A DNA stretch of 7,701 nt from an uncultured Synergistia bacterium (GCA_937888925.1 CALARM010000542.1:1-7701), one strand, 5' to 3'. Positions 1-6,096 are shown, numbered from the stretch's first letter. Made by a program: numbers and translations. The notes: generated by a model from the sequence alone, not told the origin.

Positions 1-212
1 CGAAGAGTTGCCCCGGCAATACGGCTTAAATTGCCGGAAAATTTATTCAATAAATCTTCTGCTGCCTGAATGGCTGTCCTCTCATGAGTTCCATGTTTTA
101 TTATTATTGCTATCAATTCCGATGTTTTCAGAACATCGGGGCCTGATTTCCAAAGTCTTTCTGCCGGCCTTTCATCAGGCGGTAAATCTTTTACGGTAAG
201 TACCTTTTGCAT
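1..212 (-). CDS. radC: RadC family protein (UPF0758), N-terminal 70 residues, partial
   Basis: The ATG at 212-210 is preceded by a clear ribosome binding site (GGAGGGA, 223-217) with a 4-nt spacer, and the frame stays open to the left edge. The visible 70 residues begin MQKVLTVKDLPPDERPAERL and continue with SELIAIIIKHGT at about 31-42 and AAEDLLNKF at about 50-58. This matches the start of RadC proteins, which have a 'dlP..dRPrEkL...G...Ls..ELLAilLrtGt' pattern forming the helix-hairpin-helix N-terminal domain. The MPN/JAMM metalloprotease-like domain that defines the rest of the family lies outside the window. RadC was named for DNA repair, but its biochemical role is unsettled. The gene is separated from the upstream RCK gene by a 245-bp gap carrying heptamer repeats, so it is probably transcribed independently. 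The plus-strand reading frame over the same bases is a shadow. Confidence 0.88.
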   Translation of the reverse strand, partial: MQKVLTVKDLPPDERPAERLWKSGPDVLKTSELIAIIIKHGTHERTAIQAAEDLLNKFSGNLSRIAGATL

Positions 213-226
213 AATATCCCTCCTGT

Positions 227-261
227 ACAGTGAACAGTTATCAGTAACCAGTTATCAGAGT
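227..261. repeat. Heptamer tandem array, NCAGTNA type
   Basis: Five consecutive 7-bp units in one register: ACAGTGA (227), ACAGTTA (234), TCAGTAA (241), CCAGTTA (248) and TCAGAGT (255). CAG recurs at the same place in every unit. The array starts 4 bp from the radC ribosome binding site, so it would lie in the radC 5' leader or promoter region. The 7-nt sequence CAGTTAT (235-241 and 249-255) is complementary to ATAACTG at 382-388, so the two ends of this gap could pair. Confidence 0.7.
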
Positions 262-279
262 TGCCCGAATGTCTTATTC

Positions 280-300
280 TTTTCACTTTTCACTCTAACT
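280..300. repeat. Heptamer tandem repeat, TTTTCAC type
   Basis: Two identical 7-bp units TTTTCAC (280 and 287) followed by a degenerate third, TCTAACT (294). It lies in the same gap as the NCAGTNA array; its TCAC core is the reverse complement of the GTGA in ACAGTGA at 227, so it is roughly in the opposite orientation. Confidence 0.55.
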
Positions 301-351
301 GCCATGACCGGATAGTCACAACAAAGAATGGAAAGCTATTACTCGCTTCAA

Positions 352-372
352 CCTTCACTCTTCACCCTTCAC
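352..372. repeat. Heptamer tandem repeat, YYTTCAC type
   Basis: Three 7-bp units CCTTCAC (352), TCTTCAC (359) and CCTTCAC (366), with one variable base pair position. This is the third cluster in the radC / RCK gap. The remaining part of the gap (373-457) is AT-rich; I see no convincing promoter, terminator or RNA gene in it. Confidence 0.65.
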
Positions 373-457
373 GATTTTCTAATAACTGATGAAATACACT
401 ATAACAGGAGTAACTATAAATAAGGAGTAAAAAAGAGGTAACATGATATAAAAAATT

Positions 458-1303
458 CTATTTCTCAGAAATTATCTTAACAAGATCGGGAATATCATAG
501 GCAAGTACAATAAGAGCATCGTCTTTTGTGCATTTTATGTCTTCCTTAGGATTTATAATTGCCTTTCCATGTCTTCTGAGTCCTACCGGTATGGCAGGAT
601 TAACATTAAATCTATGTTCCAGAAAGAAGAGAGAAACTTCTCTAAAAGTTTTACCGTCTATCCATTCGGACAGAAAAGGTTCATTTAAAATATATATCTC
701 ATTTGTGCCGGGAGAATATGTAAGAAGATCATGGTATACATCGGAAAGTTTTTCATTTAAAGCAGACTGAGCAAGTATTCCTATGGCATAATCTGCGGCA
801 CATATCACATCATCTGCTCCTGCATCTTTAAGATGATCCATTTTTCCATGCTCCATAACCTCAACAATAATACGGGGCTTTACGAAATGCTCGTCCAGAA
901 TTATTTTTTCTCTCAATTCATCTTTATGAAGACCTGACGTTTTTATCCTCTTATTAATTTCTTCATCTATTCTTTTTTTCCAGAGGGTATTTATGGCAAG
1001 CACAATAAGGCCTGCTTCTGCATCGCCATTTGAAAGGCTGTCGTTTGAAAGTACAATGACTGCTTTTGCCTTACAAATATTTGCTCCTTCAAGGGTATTA
1101 TAATTTACAGGAGAACCTTCTCTGAATTCTACATTACTGTATTCTCTCTGATAATTATGCCTCAGTTCTTCTTCATTGGCAGGTCTTGGTTTTGCAATCA
1201 CTATAATCCCTGTCTCAGGAGCTGCAAGAGGAGAATGAAGTTCTGTAACAATCTTTTCTCCTTTTTCGTTCCAGTTACATATTATAATATTTTTATTAAT
1301 CAT
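458..1303 (-). CDS. Soluble RCK/TrkA-N-like protein, paralogue of the adjacent ion channel
   Basis: 281-residue cytosolic protein without membrane segments. It begins with a Rossmann-like strand (NIIICNWNEKG, residues about 5-15), equivalent to the first nucleotide-binding strand of RCK domains. It then aligns without large gaps to residues about 121-395 of the channel gene directly upstream, with well over half of positions identical by eye and one block of over 30 identical residues (GADDVICAADYAIG and onward). The order of blocks (REGSP; AKAVIVLS; PRIIVEV; AADYAIGILAQSAL; DGKTF) resembles the cytosolic part of CASTOR/POLLUX channels. A plausible role is to co-assemble with the channel's RCK ring or sense a ligand; that is inference. 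I chose the ATG at 1303 because AAAGGA lies 7 nt upstream. The ATG at 1321 would add six residues but has no ribosome binding site, and a TGA in frame lies just before it. Confidence 0.85.
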   Translation of the reverse strand: MINKNIIICNWNEKGEKIVTELHSPLAAPETGIIVIAKPRPANEEELRHNYQREYSNVEFREGSPVNYNTLEGANICKAKAVIVLSNDSLSNGDAEAGLIVLAINTLWKKRIDEEINKRIKTSGLHKDELREKIILDEHFVKPRIIVEVMEHGKMDHLKDAGADDVICAADYAIGILAQSALNEKLSDVYHDLLTYSPGTNEIYILNEPFLSEWIDGKTFREVSLFFLEHRFNVNPAIPVGLRRHGKAIINPKEDIKCTKDDALIVLAYDIPDLVKIISEK

Positions 1304-1352
1304 AACGTATTCCTTTACCATTATTAATCATAACGCGTAATTCATAACGGGA
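1293..1352. repeat. Heptamer array overlapping the RCK gene start
   Basis: A 15-bp direct repeat (TTATTAATCATAACG) occurs at 1293-1307 and 1321-1335, exactly 28 bp (4 x 7) apart. In 7-bp register from 1297, the pair TAATCAT-AACGNNN occurs at 1297 and 1325 and a variant AATTCAT-AACGGGA at 1339. The first copy contains the CAT that is the start codon of the soluble RCK gene, so the array runs into coding sequence and across the whole 58-bp gap's left half. Confidence 0.65.
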
Positions 1353-1379
1353 AAATTACATATATCTTTTTATGACATA

Positions 1380-2567
1380 CTATTTATTTATCAGCTTTAA
1401 TAAATCAGGAAGCTCATAGGCCATTACAATAAGACAATCACAGGCTGTCAATTTAACATCCTCTTTCGGATTCACAAAAATTTCTTTACCCCTTCGATAA
1501 CCGATAGGTATGGCAGGGTTCAAAGCACATCTGTTTTCCAGTAAAAATTTAGAAACCTCTATAAAGGTTTTACCTTCAAGCCACCTGGATACGTCAGGAT
1601 TAACCACTATATAAATTTCAGTGGTATGTTCCCTGTAGGTAAGTAAATCATGATAAACATCAGACAGTTTTTCATTTAAAGCAGACTGTGCAAGTATGCC
1701 TATTGCATAATCTGCAGCACATATTACATCATCTGCTCCTGCATCGCGGAGATGTTGCATTTTCCTGTGTTCTAGAACCTCCACGATAATTCTGGGTTTC
1801 TTAAAATCTTCTTCTTCCTCTATTTTCTCCCTGACTTCATCCCTTGACACAGAAGGGGTCACCCTTTTATTTACTTCTTCTTCTATTCTGTTTTTCCATA
1901 AAGTATTTATAACAAGAGCGGTAAGAGCAGATTCAGGATCCGGTTCCTGAGTCGAACCTGCAAGGATAATTACCGATCTTGCCATATGAGTATTGGCTCT
2001 TTTCAGAGTTTCATGAAGAATTGGATTACCTTCCCTGAATTCCACATTACTGTACTCTTTAGGGAAATTATTTCGCAGTTCTTCTTCATTTTTCGGTCTC
2101 GGATTTGAAATCACAATAATATCAATCTGAGGCCCTGCAAGTGGTGAATGTATCTCTTCTATTATCTTTTCACCCTTTTCATTCCAGTTACATATTACTA
2201 TGTGTTTACTGATATCTTTTGGCATTTTTACATCCCTTCTTTGTAACAGAATACTCGTAACCTGACCTATAATCATACCGAGCATACCAATACTTGCCAT
2301 GAGTATGAGTATGGAAAAGATACGTCCCGGCACAGTCTGAGGAGAACCTACATCAAAACCGCTTAAAATATAAACAAGAGTTGACCAGCAGCTTTCATAA
2401 AGGGTTTTGAATGCAGCATTTCTATCTCTTTCATATATATATATACCATAGGTTCCTACAGCATAAAAAATAATAAAGATAGCGGTAAGACGGAAATAAA
2501 TGTTCCTTTTCCATTTATTTTTTACAAAAGAAATAATAGATTTAAAAAGAGATTTCAGAGATAACAT
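1380..2567 (-). CDS. CASTOR/POLLUX-like two-helix ion channel with RCK-type cytosolic region
   Basis: 395 residues. A basic N-terminus is followed by TM1 (about 24-45), a pore-helix and filter region (about 55-76, ESCWSTLVYILSGFDVGSP) and TM2 (about 82-108), then a cytosolic region from about 121 starting HIVICNWNEKGEK, which resembles the first strand of RCK/TrkA-N domains. Later blocks (REGNP at 178-182, PRIIVEV, ADDVICAADYAIG, WLEGKTF) fit the CASTOR/POLLUX family of nucleotide-fold-gated cation channels. The filter lacks the classical TVGYG: the aligned stretch is SGFDVGS (69-75). Plant CASTOR/POLLUX also lack TVGYG, so this is not evidence of inactivity, but ion selectivity cannot be read off. 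The ATG at 2567 is the only good start because an in-frame TAA lies 18 nt upstream; no clear ribosome binding site is visible. The gene is 58-76 bp upstream of its soluble paralogue, suggesting a two-gene unit. Confidence 0.85.
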   Translation of the reverse strand: MLSLKSLFKSIISFVKNKWKRNIYFRLTAIFIIFYAVGTYGIYIYERDRNAAFKTLYESCWSTLVYILSGFDVGSPQTVPGRIFSILILMASIGMLGMIIGQVTSILLQRRDVKMPKDISKHIVICNWNEKGEKIIEEIHSPLAGPQIDIIVISNPRPKNEEELRNNFPKEYSNVEFREGNPILHETLKRANTHMARSVIILAGSTQEPDPESALTALVINTLWKNRIEEEVNKRVTPSVSRDEVREKIEEEEDFKKPRIIVEVLEHRKMQHLRDAGADDVICAADYAIGILAQSALNEKLSDVYHDLLTYREHTTEIYIVVNPDVSRWLEGKTFIEVSKFLLENRCALNPAIPIGYRRGKEIFVNPKEDVKLTACDCLIVMAYELPDLLKLINK

Positions 2568-2626
2568 AAATAATATTTTAATTTAAAAAGAGAGGAAAGT
2601 CAAATTTGAGATAGTGTTTTTTTACG

Positions 2627-2717
2627 ACAGGTAGATTCCTGGTGATGGGTGATGGGTGATGGTGGGTTAAGAATATCCAAAACCCATAACCCATAATATG
2701 TAAAATCAACTACCTGT
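2627..2717. repeat. Nested inverted repeat with heptamer arms
   Basis: Outer arms ACAGGTAG (2627-2634) and CTACCTGT (2710-2717) are perfect inverted repeats. Inside them lie 13-bp arms ATGGGTGATGGGT (2645-2657) and ACCCATAACCCAT (2682-2694), complementary except at one position. The left inner arm is built from TGATGGG units at 2643, 2650 and a variant at 2657; the right from ACCCATA at 2682 and 2689. It lies between the small membrane protein gene and the channel gene. No T-run follows either side, so it is not a classical intrinsic terminator, though an mRNA hairpin would form. Confidence 0.7.
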
Positions 2718-2746
2718 GAGTATTACCTGAGACTGATTATGATAAA

Positions 2747-2995
2747 TCAATGTATTGATTTTTTTAACCTGTCACGTTCTTTTTTTGTATCTAAAAGCTG
2801 TTTCTCATACAGATCAATATTCATCACATATGCTTTATCTGCATCCCTCTCGTTAATAAGTTCAGTTATTCCTCCGGGACCTTTTTCCAGTCTTTCAAGT
2901 TCTGCTTTTTTTCCCTGGAGCTTAAAATAAAAAAAACCGGACATAAATAAACCGATACATAATACTATAAGAAATATGAAAGGTGTTATTTTCAT
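2747..2995 (-). CDS. Small single-pass membrane protein with charged helical tail (hypothetical)
   Basis: 82 residues; not recognised. Residues about 5-24 (PFIFLIVLCIGLFMSGFFYF) form one hydrophobic span near the N-terminus, either an uncleaved anchor or a signal peptide; the Cys at 13 is not in a convincing lipobox. Residues 25-82 are charged, with likely helix at 25-38, a GPGG turn at 39-42 and a second charged helix at about 56-80. The ATG is supported by AAAGGAG, 8 nt upstream. It starts 15 nt after the stop of another small membrane protein with the same layout, so the two are almost certainly co-transcribed and may form a hetero-oligomer. The lack of any wider homology I can recall makes function unknown. 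Confidence 0.75.
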   Translation of the reverse strand: MKITPFIFLIVLCIGLFMSGFFYFKLQGKKAELERLEKGPGGITELINERDADKAYVMNIDLYEKQLLDTKKERDRLKKSIH

Positions 2996-3010
2996 GTTAT
3001 TATCTCCTTT

Positions 3011-3307
3011 CTAGACCTTCTTAAGCTGTTTCAACATTTCTATTTCTTTTTTAATGCTTTCCGTCTCTTTTTTATATTCCTCTATCTTTGCTTTAAGCGG
3101 AGCCATTTGTTCAATCTCTCTCTGCAAAGTTTCTATTTTTTCTTTTTTCATCATTATTTGTTTATCATAACCTGAATTCATAACCATGAGCCCTCCTGTT
3201 ATTACCATAAATAAAAACATGGTCAGAAGTGTCAATATAATAAATATTATACCGATTACTATCCAGGTAGTATTGTTAGTCTGAGAATTTCTGGTATTAA
3301 CAGACAT
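3011..3307 (-). CDS. Small single-pass membrane protein with C-terminal coiled coil (hypothetical)
   Basis: 98 residues; not recognised. A polar Asn/Thr-rich N-terminus (1-14) precedes a long hydrophobic span at 15-43 (starting WIVIGIIFIILTLL), then a Lys/Glu-rich tail at about 51-98 with regularly spaced Ile, Leu and Met, as in a coiled coil (IETLQREIEQM, IKKEIEMLKQL). The start is the ATG at 3307, preceded by GGAGGT with a 7-nt spacer; the GTG nine bases upstream overlaps that ribosome binding site and is rejected. It lies 83 nt after iorB and 15 nt before the 82-residue gene of similar layout. It could scaffold or tether a cytosolic complex to the membrane, possibly IorAB because of position, but nothing in the sequence proves this. 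Confidence 0.78.
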   Translation of the reverse strand: MSVNTRNSQTNNTTWIVIGIIFIILTLLTMFLFMVITGGLMVMNSGYDKQIMMKKEKIETLQREIEQMAPLKAKIEEYKKETESIKKEIEMLKQLKKV

Positions 3308-3332
3308 TTTATTCACCTCCTTATTACCGATC

Positions 3333-3359
3333 CAGATAAGTTCGTAACCATTTTATCTG
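3333..3359. other. Short inverted repeat in the iorB / small membrane gene gap
   Basis: Arms CAGATAA (3333-3339) and TTATCTG (3353-3359) are perfectly complementary around a 13-nt loop. It sits in the 83-bp gap between iorB and the 98-residue gene. There is no T-run after it on the minus strand, so it may be an mRNA processing or stabilising hairpin, an operator, or chance. This gap is the only one longer than 55 bp without heptamer repeats. Confidence 0.35.
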
Positions 3360-3390
3360 TTGAGGTACTTACTACAAAAATTTTCTCTTT

Positions 3391-3969
3391 TCACAGGCAA
3401 GAAAACACGTGAAGATTTTTCTCAAGGACTTTTCCTGTAATCAAATCCTTTAATGCTGTTTCATAATGAGTCATTTCCACAGCCGGTATTAATTTAAATT
3501 TTGCCATTTCTGAAAGTACTGCTACATTCTGCATTCGCGGATCTTCCAGTTCGGCGCGAAATACCTTTATTTCTTTTATATTCCTGAGACTACATTCATC
3601 AGATATGACCTGTCCTTCCGTTTTTTTGCTCTTACCAAGCCTTACAGAAAGAGGCTGCCAGAGAGCATCGTAATAGACAAGAGTTCCTCCGTCTTTTAAA
3701 TATTCATTTACCCCCCGGAGTGCTTCATTCCTTTCAAGAGCTACCACAAGGTCTGCCATATGTGCCTGTATAAGAGGAGAATAAACACCTTCACCGATAC
3801 GTATATGAGAAATAACAGTGCCTCCTCTCTGAGCAAGACCGTGAGTATCAACACCTCTTACAGGATAACCTGCATAATCACAGGCCCTTATGATTACTTC
3901 ACTCAGAAGTCCTATCCCCTGCCCTCCTACTCCGATTAGATATATATTGAAAATCTTCGCTTTACTCAA
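3391..3969 (-). CDS. iorB: Indolepyruvate ferredoxin oxidoreductase, beta subunit
   Basis: 192-residue small subunit of the IorAB complex, matching the gamma/C-terminal-type domain of pyruvate:ferredoxin oxidoreductases. The N-terminal IYLIGVGGQGIGLLSEVI (residues 9-26) is the hallmark GxGGQG loop of this family, followed by GVDTHGLAQRGGTVISHIRIG (39-59), also diagnostic. With IorA it oxidatively decarboxylates aryl-pyruvates from Trp, Phe and Tyr to aryl-acyl-CoA and reduces ferredoxin in the cytosol. The start is best placed at TTG (3969-3967): AGGAGG lies 8 nt upstream, inside the end of iorA. A GTG at 4005 would add 12 residues (MQSCRKKKEGKP) that look like out-of-frame reading of the IorA tail and has no ribosome binding site. 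With the TTG start the genes overlap by 8 bp, which implies translational coupling and 1:1 production. Confidence 0.93.
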   Translation of the reverse strand: MSKAKIFNIYLIGVGGQGIGLLSEVIIRACDYAGYPVRGVDTHGLAQRGGTVISHIRIGEGVYSPLIQAHMADLVVALERNEALRGVNEYLKDGGTLVYYDALWQPLSVRLGKSKKTEGQVISDECSLRNIKEIKVFRAELEDPRMQNVAVLSEMAKFKLIPAVEMTHYETALKDLITGKVLEKNLHVFSCL

Positions 3970-5848
3970 CGGTTTTCCCTCCTTTTTTTTCCTGCACGAT
4001 TGCACCTGTGGGACAGACCTGTTTACAGGAACCGTCTCCTATACATAGATCCTCCTGAACCCATACGGTTCCATCCGGTTCTAACTGATAAGAAGGACAG
4101 GCAAATTCCTGGACACATATATGAAGCCTGTTACATGTGTCATTTATTTTTACAGGCATCTGAAGTTCTTTTCCGCTCCTCCTGAGCTGTCTTGAAAATT
4201 TCAGCATACATGGATGTTTTGCAATAACCACATTGAAGCCTTCTTCCTGCAGGGCTTCTTTCACGGCTTTCGTAAGTTTTTCCTGTTGATATGTATCAAC
4301 TTCTCTGATACTTTTTACTCCCAGACCTTCCAGAACCTTTCTTATGGGAATTTTATCTACCATTTCATTGAAATTTCTGCCTGAAACAGGATTATCCTGA
4401 TGCCCCGTCATGGCAGTTGTTCCGTTTTCCATTATAATGAGTGTATGATTATGTTTATTAAACAGAGAATTTATTATCCCCGGAATTCCTGCATGATAAA
4501 AAGTAGAATCTCCCAGGAAAGATATAACCCTTCTCTTATCATTGAATATTGTAAGTCCTGCTGCAGTACCGTTCGAATGGCCCATACATAGAAGAACTTC
4601 ACCTATATTATAAGGAGGTAAAAATCCCAGTGTATGACACCCTATGTCTCCTACTGTAATATCTCCTTCTCTGAAGGCAGCTTTTATGGCATGGAAGGCA
4701 GAACGGTGGCCGCACCCGGGACACATCTGTGCAGGCCTCGGAGGAATTTTGTCGCCGTCTCTATCAGCTTTTTTGTTTACCTGTGGAAGTATATCAGGCC
4801 ATATATTTCGTAAAATCCCGGAGACCTTATCTGTCGTATATTCACCCATCCATTCTTCTGTATCTTTCTTTCCCACAATCTTTGTTCTAAGGTTATTATC
4901 ATAGGCAAAACATTTGATTTCTTTTTCAAAAATATTATCAAGTTCCTCTAAAATTTTCACTTCTTCATGACTGCTCAGAAAATCGACTATTAATTTTTCG
5001 GGAAGAGGATAGACGAAGCCCAGTTTTAAAATATCTGGTTTTTCAGATGCTTCTTCAAGGACATCCAGAAGGGAATAATATGGAAGACCACAGGTTATAA
5101 TGCCTTTTTTTCTGTTTTTATTATCATCTGTTTTATTCAAAGCAGACGTTTCTACTACTTTTTTAAATTCCGAAAACTTTGCGAAAAGTTTTCTCTTTAA
5201 AGGAAATACAGCAGAAGTAATGGGTATATAGGGGCCGTTTTTCACATCGAATTTCGGAGTATTATCGAATTCTTTTACCTGAAACGGGTTAAAGAAAACC
5301 TTTTCTTTTCCGTGGCATACATGGGTTGTAAGCCTTAATATGACAGGCATCTGAAATTTTTTCGATAAATCCGCACCTTCTTTGAACATAGTATAAACCT
5401 CGGAAGGTGTTCCCGGTTCAAGGACAGGTATATAGGACATATGAGCATAATGTCTGTTATCCTGTTCATTCTGAGAAGAATTTGCTCCCGGATCATCACC
5501 GAGAACGATAACCATACCTCCGAGCGTTCCAAGAAGGCCGAGTTGAACAAATGTGTCTGCTGCCACATTGAGTCCCACACTTTTAAAAAATACACAGGAG
5601 AGATGGCCGTTTACAGAGGCTCCGAAGGCCACCTCTGTGGCAACCTTTTCATTTACGGAAAATTCAAAGTAAAAAGGTCTTTTCTCTATTGATCTGATTG
5701 CATCTGCTATTTCCGGGGTAGGTGAGCCCGGGTAAGATGTTACAACCCTTACGCCCGATTCTATCATGGCACGCACTATGGCAGTATTGCCCATTACAAT
5801 CTCTGCTCCCCCTTCAGGAGATATGAGAAATTCACCGAGTTTTTTCAT
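3962..5848 (-). CDS. iorA: Indolepyruvate ferredoxin oxidoreductase, alpha subunit
   Basis: 628 residues, full length for IorA. The N-terminal PorA-like domain contains SYPGSPTPEI (38-47), FSVNEKVATEVAFGAS (63-78) and GDDPGANSSQNEQDNRHYA (117-135). A linking domain (about 249-315) has LKLGFVYPLPE and EELDNIFE. The thiamine diphosphate domain has MCPGCGHRSAFHAI (375-388), GDIGCHTLG (400-408), the TPP/Mg motif GDST...N (446 to about 475) and GTTAMTGHQ (476-484). The C-terminus (about 565-618) is a two-cluster ferredoxin module that is atypical: C572-x5-C578-x5-C584P and C602-x5-C608-x3-C612P each lack the second Cys of CxxCxxC, replaced by Leu575 and Asp605. The ATG at 5848 has GGAGGT 5 nt upstream. 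It heads the iorAB unit; its likely promoter region is the 248-bp gap before it. The enzyme is expected to be oxygen-sensitive and cytosolic. Confidence 0.95.
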   Translation of the reverse strand: MKKLGEFLISPEGGAEIVMGNTAIVRAMIESGVRVVTSYPGSPTPEIADAIRSIEKRPFYFEFSVNEKVATEVAFGASVNGHLSCVFFKSVGLNVAADTFVQLGLLGTLGGMVIVLGDDPGANSSQNEQDNRHYAHMSYIPVLEPGTPSEVYTMFKEGADLSKKFQMPVILRLTTHVCHGKEKVFFNPFQVKEFDNTPKFDVKNGPYIPITSAVFPLKRKLFAKFSEFKKVVETSALNKTDDNKNRKKGIITCGLPYYSLLDVLEEASEKPDILKLGFVYPLPEKLIVDFLSSHEEVKILEELDNIFEKEIKCFAYDNNLRTKIVGKKDTEEWMGEYTTDKVSGILRNIWPDILPQVNKKADRDGDKIPPRPAQMCPGCGHRSAFHAIKAAFREGDITVGDIGCHTLGFLPPYNIGEVLLCMGHSNGTAAGLTIFNDKRRVISFLGDSTFYHAGIPGIINSLFNKHNHTLIIMENGTTAMTGHQDNPVSGRNFNEMVDKIPIRKVLEGLGVKSIREVDTYQQEKLTKAVKEALQEEGFNVVIAKHPCMLKFSRQLRRSGKELQMPVKINDTCNRLHICVQEFACPSYQLEPDGTVWVQEDLCIGDGSCKQVCPTGAIVQEKKGGKTVE

Positions 5849-5910
5849 AAGTGACCTCCATTTATAATATAGGAATGATAATTAAAAAACTGTCTCAAAT
5901 ATATTAAATC

Positions 5911-5922
5911 GTTACGCGTAAC
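5911..5922. repeat. 12-bp perfect palindrome of the GTTACGC heptamer
   Basis: GTTACGCGTAAC is identical to its reverse complement. It is one GTTACGC unit meeting its inverted copy, and matches the units of the array between sdhA and sdhB. It lies 63 bp upstream of the iorA start, where it would be in the 5' leader or an operator. Confidence 0.5.
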
Positions 5923-5960
5923 ACGAGGGAAGAGACTATTAATGAATTTCTATTCCATAG

Positions 5961-5982
5961 TTATTATAACCTGTTATAATAA
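5961..5982. promoter_or_regulatory. Perfect AT-rich inverted repeat upstream of iorA (possible operator)
   Basis: Arms TTATTATAAC (5961-5970) and GTTATAATAA (5973-5982) are perfect 10-bp inverted repeats separated by 2 bp. This size and tight spacing suit a dimeric regulator. A weak minus-strand promoter can be drawn over it (TTGCAT at 6003-5998, 16-nt spacer, TATTAT at 5981-5976), which would put the start of transcription inside the palindrome. The -35 match is poor, so the promoter is only suggested. Confidence 0.4.
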
Positions 5983-5984
5983 TA

Positions 5985-6055
5985 CGTGATGCACAATATG
6001 CAAAAGTTTATTATAGCTTTGCATCATACATCACGGCTCACTCATTACCAGGTTA
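5985..6055. repeat. Imperfect hairpin and heptamer array between sdhB and iorA
   Basis: Outer arms CGTGATG (5985-5991) and CATCACG (6029-6035) are perfectly complementary; inner arms ATGCAAAAG (5998-6006) and CTTTGCAT (6017-6024) pair with one bulged A around a 10-nt loop. The right half continues in 7-bp register: GCATCAT (6021), ACATCAC (6028), GGCTCAC (6035), TCATTAC (6042), CAGGTTA (6049). It is the same design as the other gap elements. Confidence 0.5.
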
Positions 6056-6078
6056 TTAATTTCTGAAAATGATAACCT
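6050..6078 (-). terminator. Weak hairpin after sdhB
   Basis: Arms AGGTTAT (6050-6056) and ATAACCT (6072-6078) pair perfectly around 15 nt, starting 18 nt past the sdhB stop codon. There is no T-run after it on the minus strand, so it is at best a weak or factor-dependent terminator, or a 3' end stabilising hairpin. Confidence 0.25.
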
Positions 6079-6096
6079 CACGTCATGGTTGGCTCA

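Noticed and set aside
8..199. A 63-residue open frame on the plus strand
   Set aside because: It is antisense to radC, whose minus-strand frame has a strong ribosome binding site and clear family similarity; the plus-strand product resembles nothing.
411..452. Plus-strand AGGAG and AAGAGG motifs followed by ATG, suggesting a small gene
   Set aside because: The ATG at about 444 is followed after one codon by TAA; no coding frame exists.
1304..1321. ATG at 1321 as start of the soluble RCK gene
   Set aside because: No ribosome binding site precedes it, while AAAGGA is well placed for the ATG at 1303; the six added residues come from repeat sequence and have no counterpart in the paralogue.
1322..1379. 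Remnant of transmembrane helices before the soluble RCK gene (frameshifted channel pseudogene)
   Set aside because: Only 58 bp separate the gene from the upstream channel's stop, too little for two helices, and the bases are explained by the heptamer array.
2643..2695. CRISPR-like short repeats
   Set aside because: The repeats are 7 bp and contiguous without spacers, and the units drift; there are no cas genes.
2627..2717. Intrinsic terminator for the small membrane protein genes
   Set aside because: A hairpin is possible, but no T-run follows the arms in the minus-strand direction.
3308..3316. GTG start for the 98-residue membrane protein
   Set aside because: The GTG lies within the GGAGGTG ribosome binding site itself, which positions the ATG at 3307.
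5335..5692. Open frames on both strands of about 80-86 residues
   Set aside because: They lie wholly within iorA in other frames and lack ribosome binding sites or family similarity.
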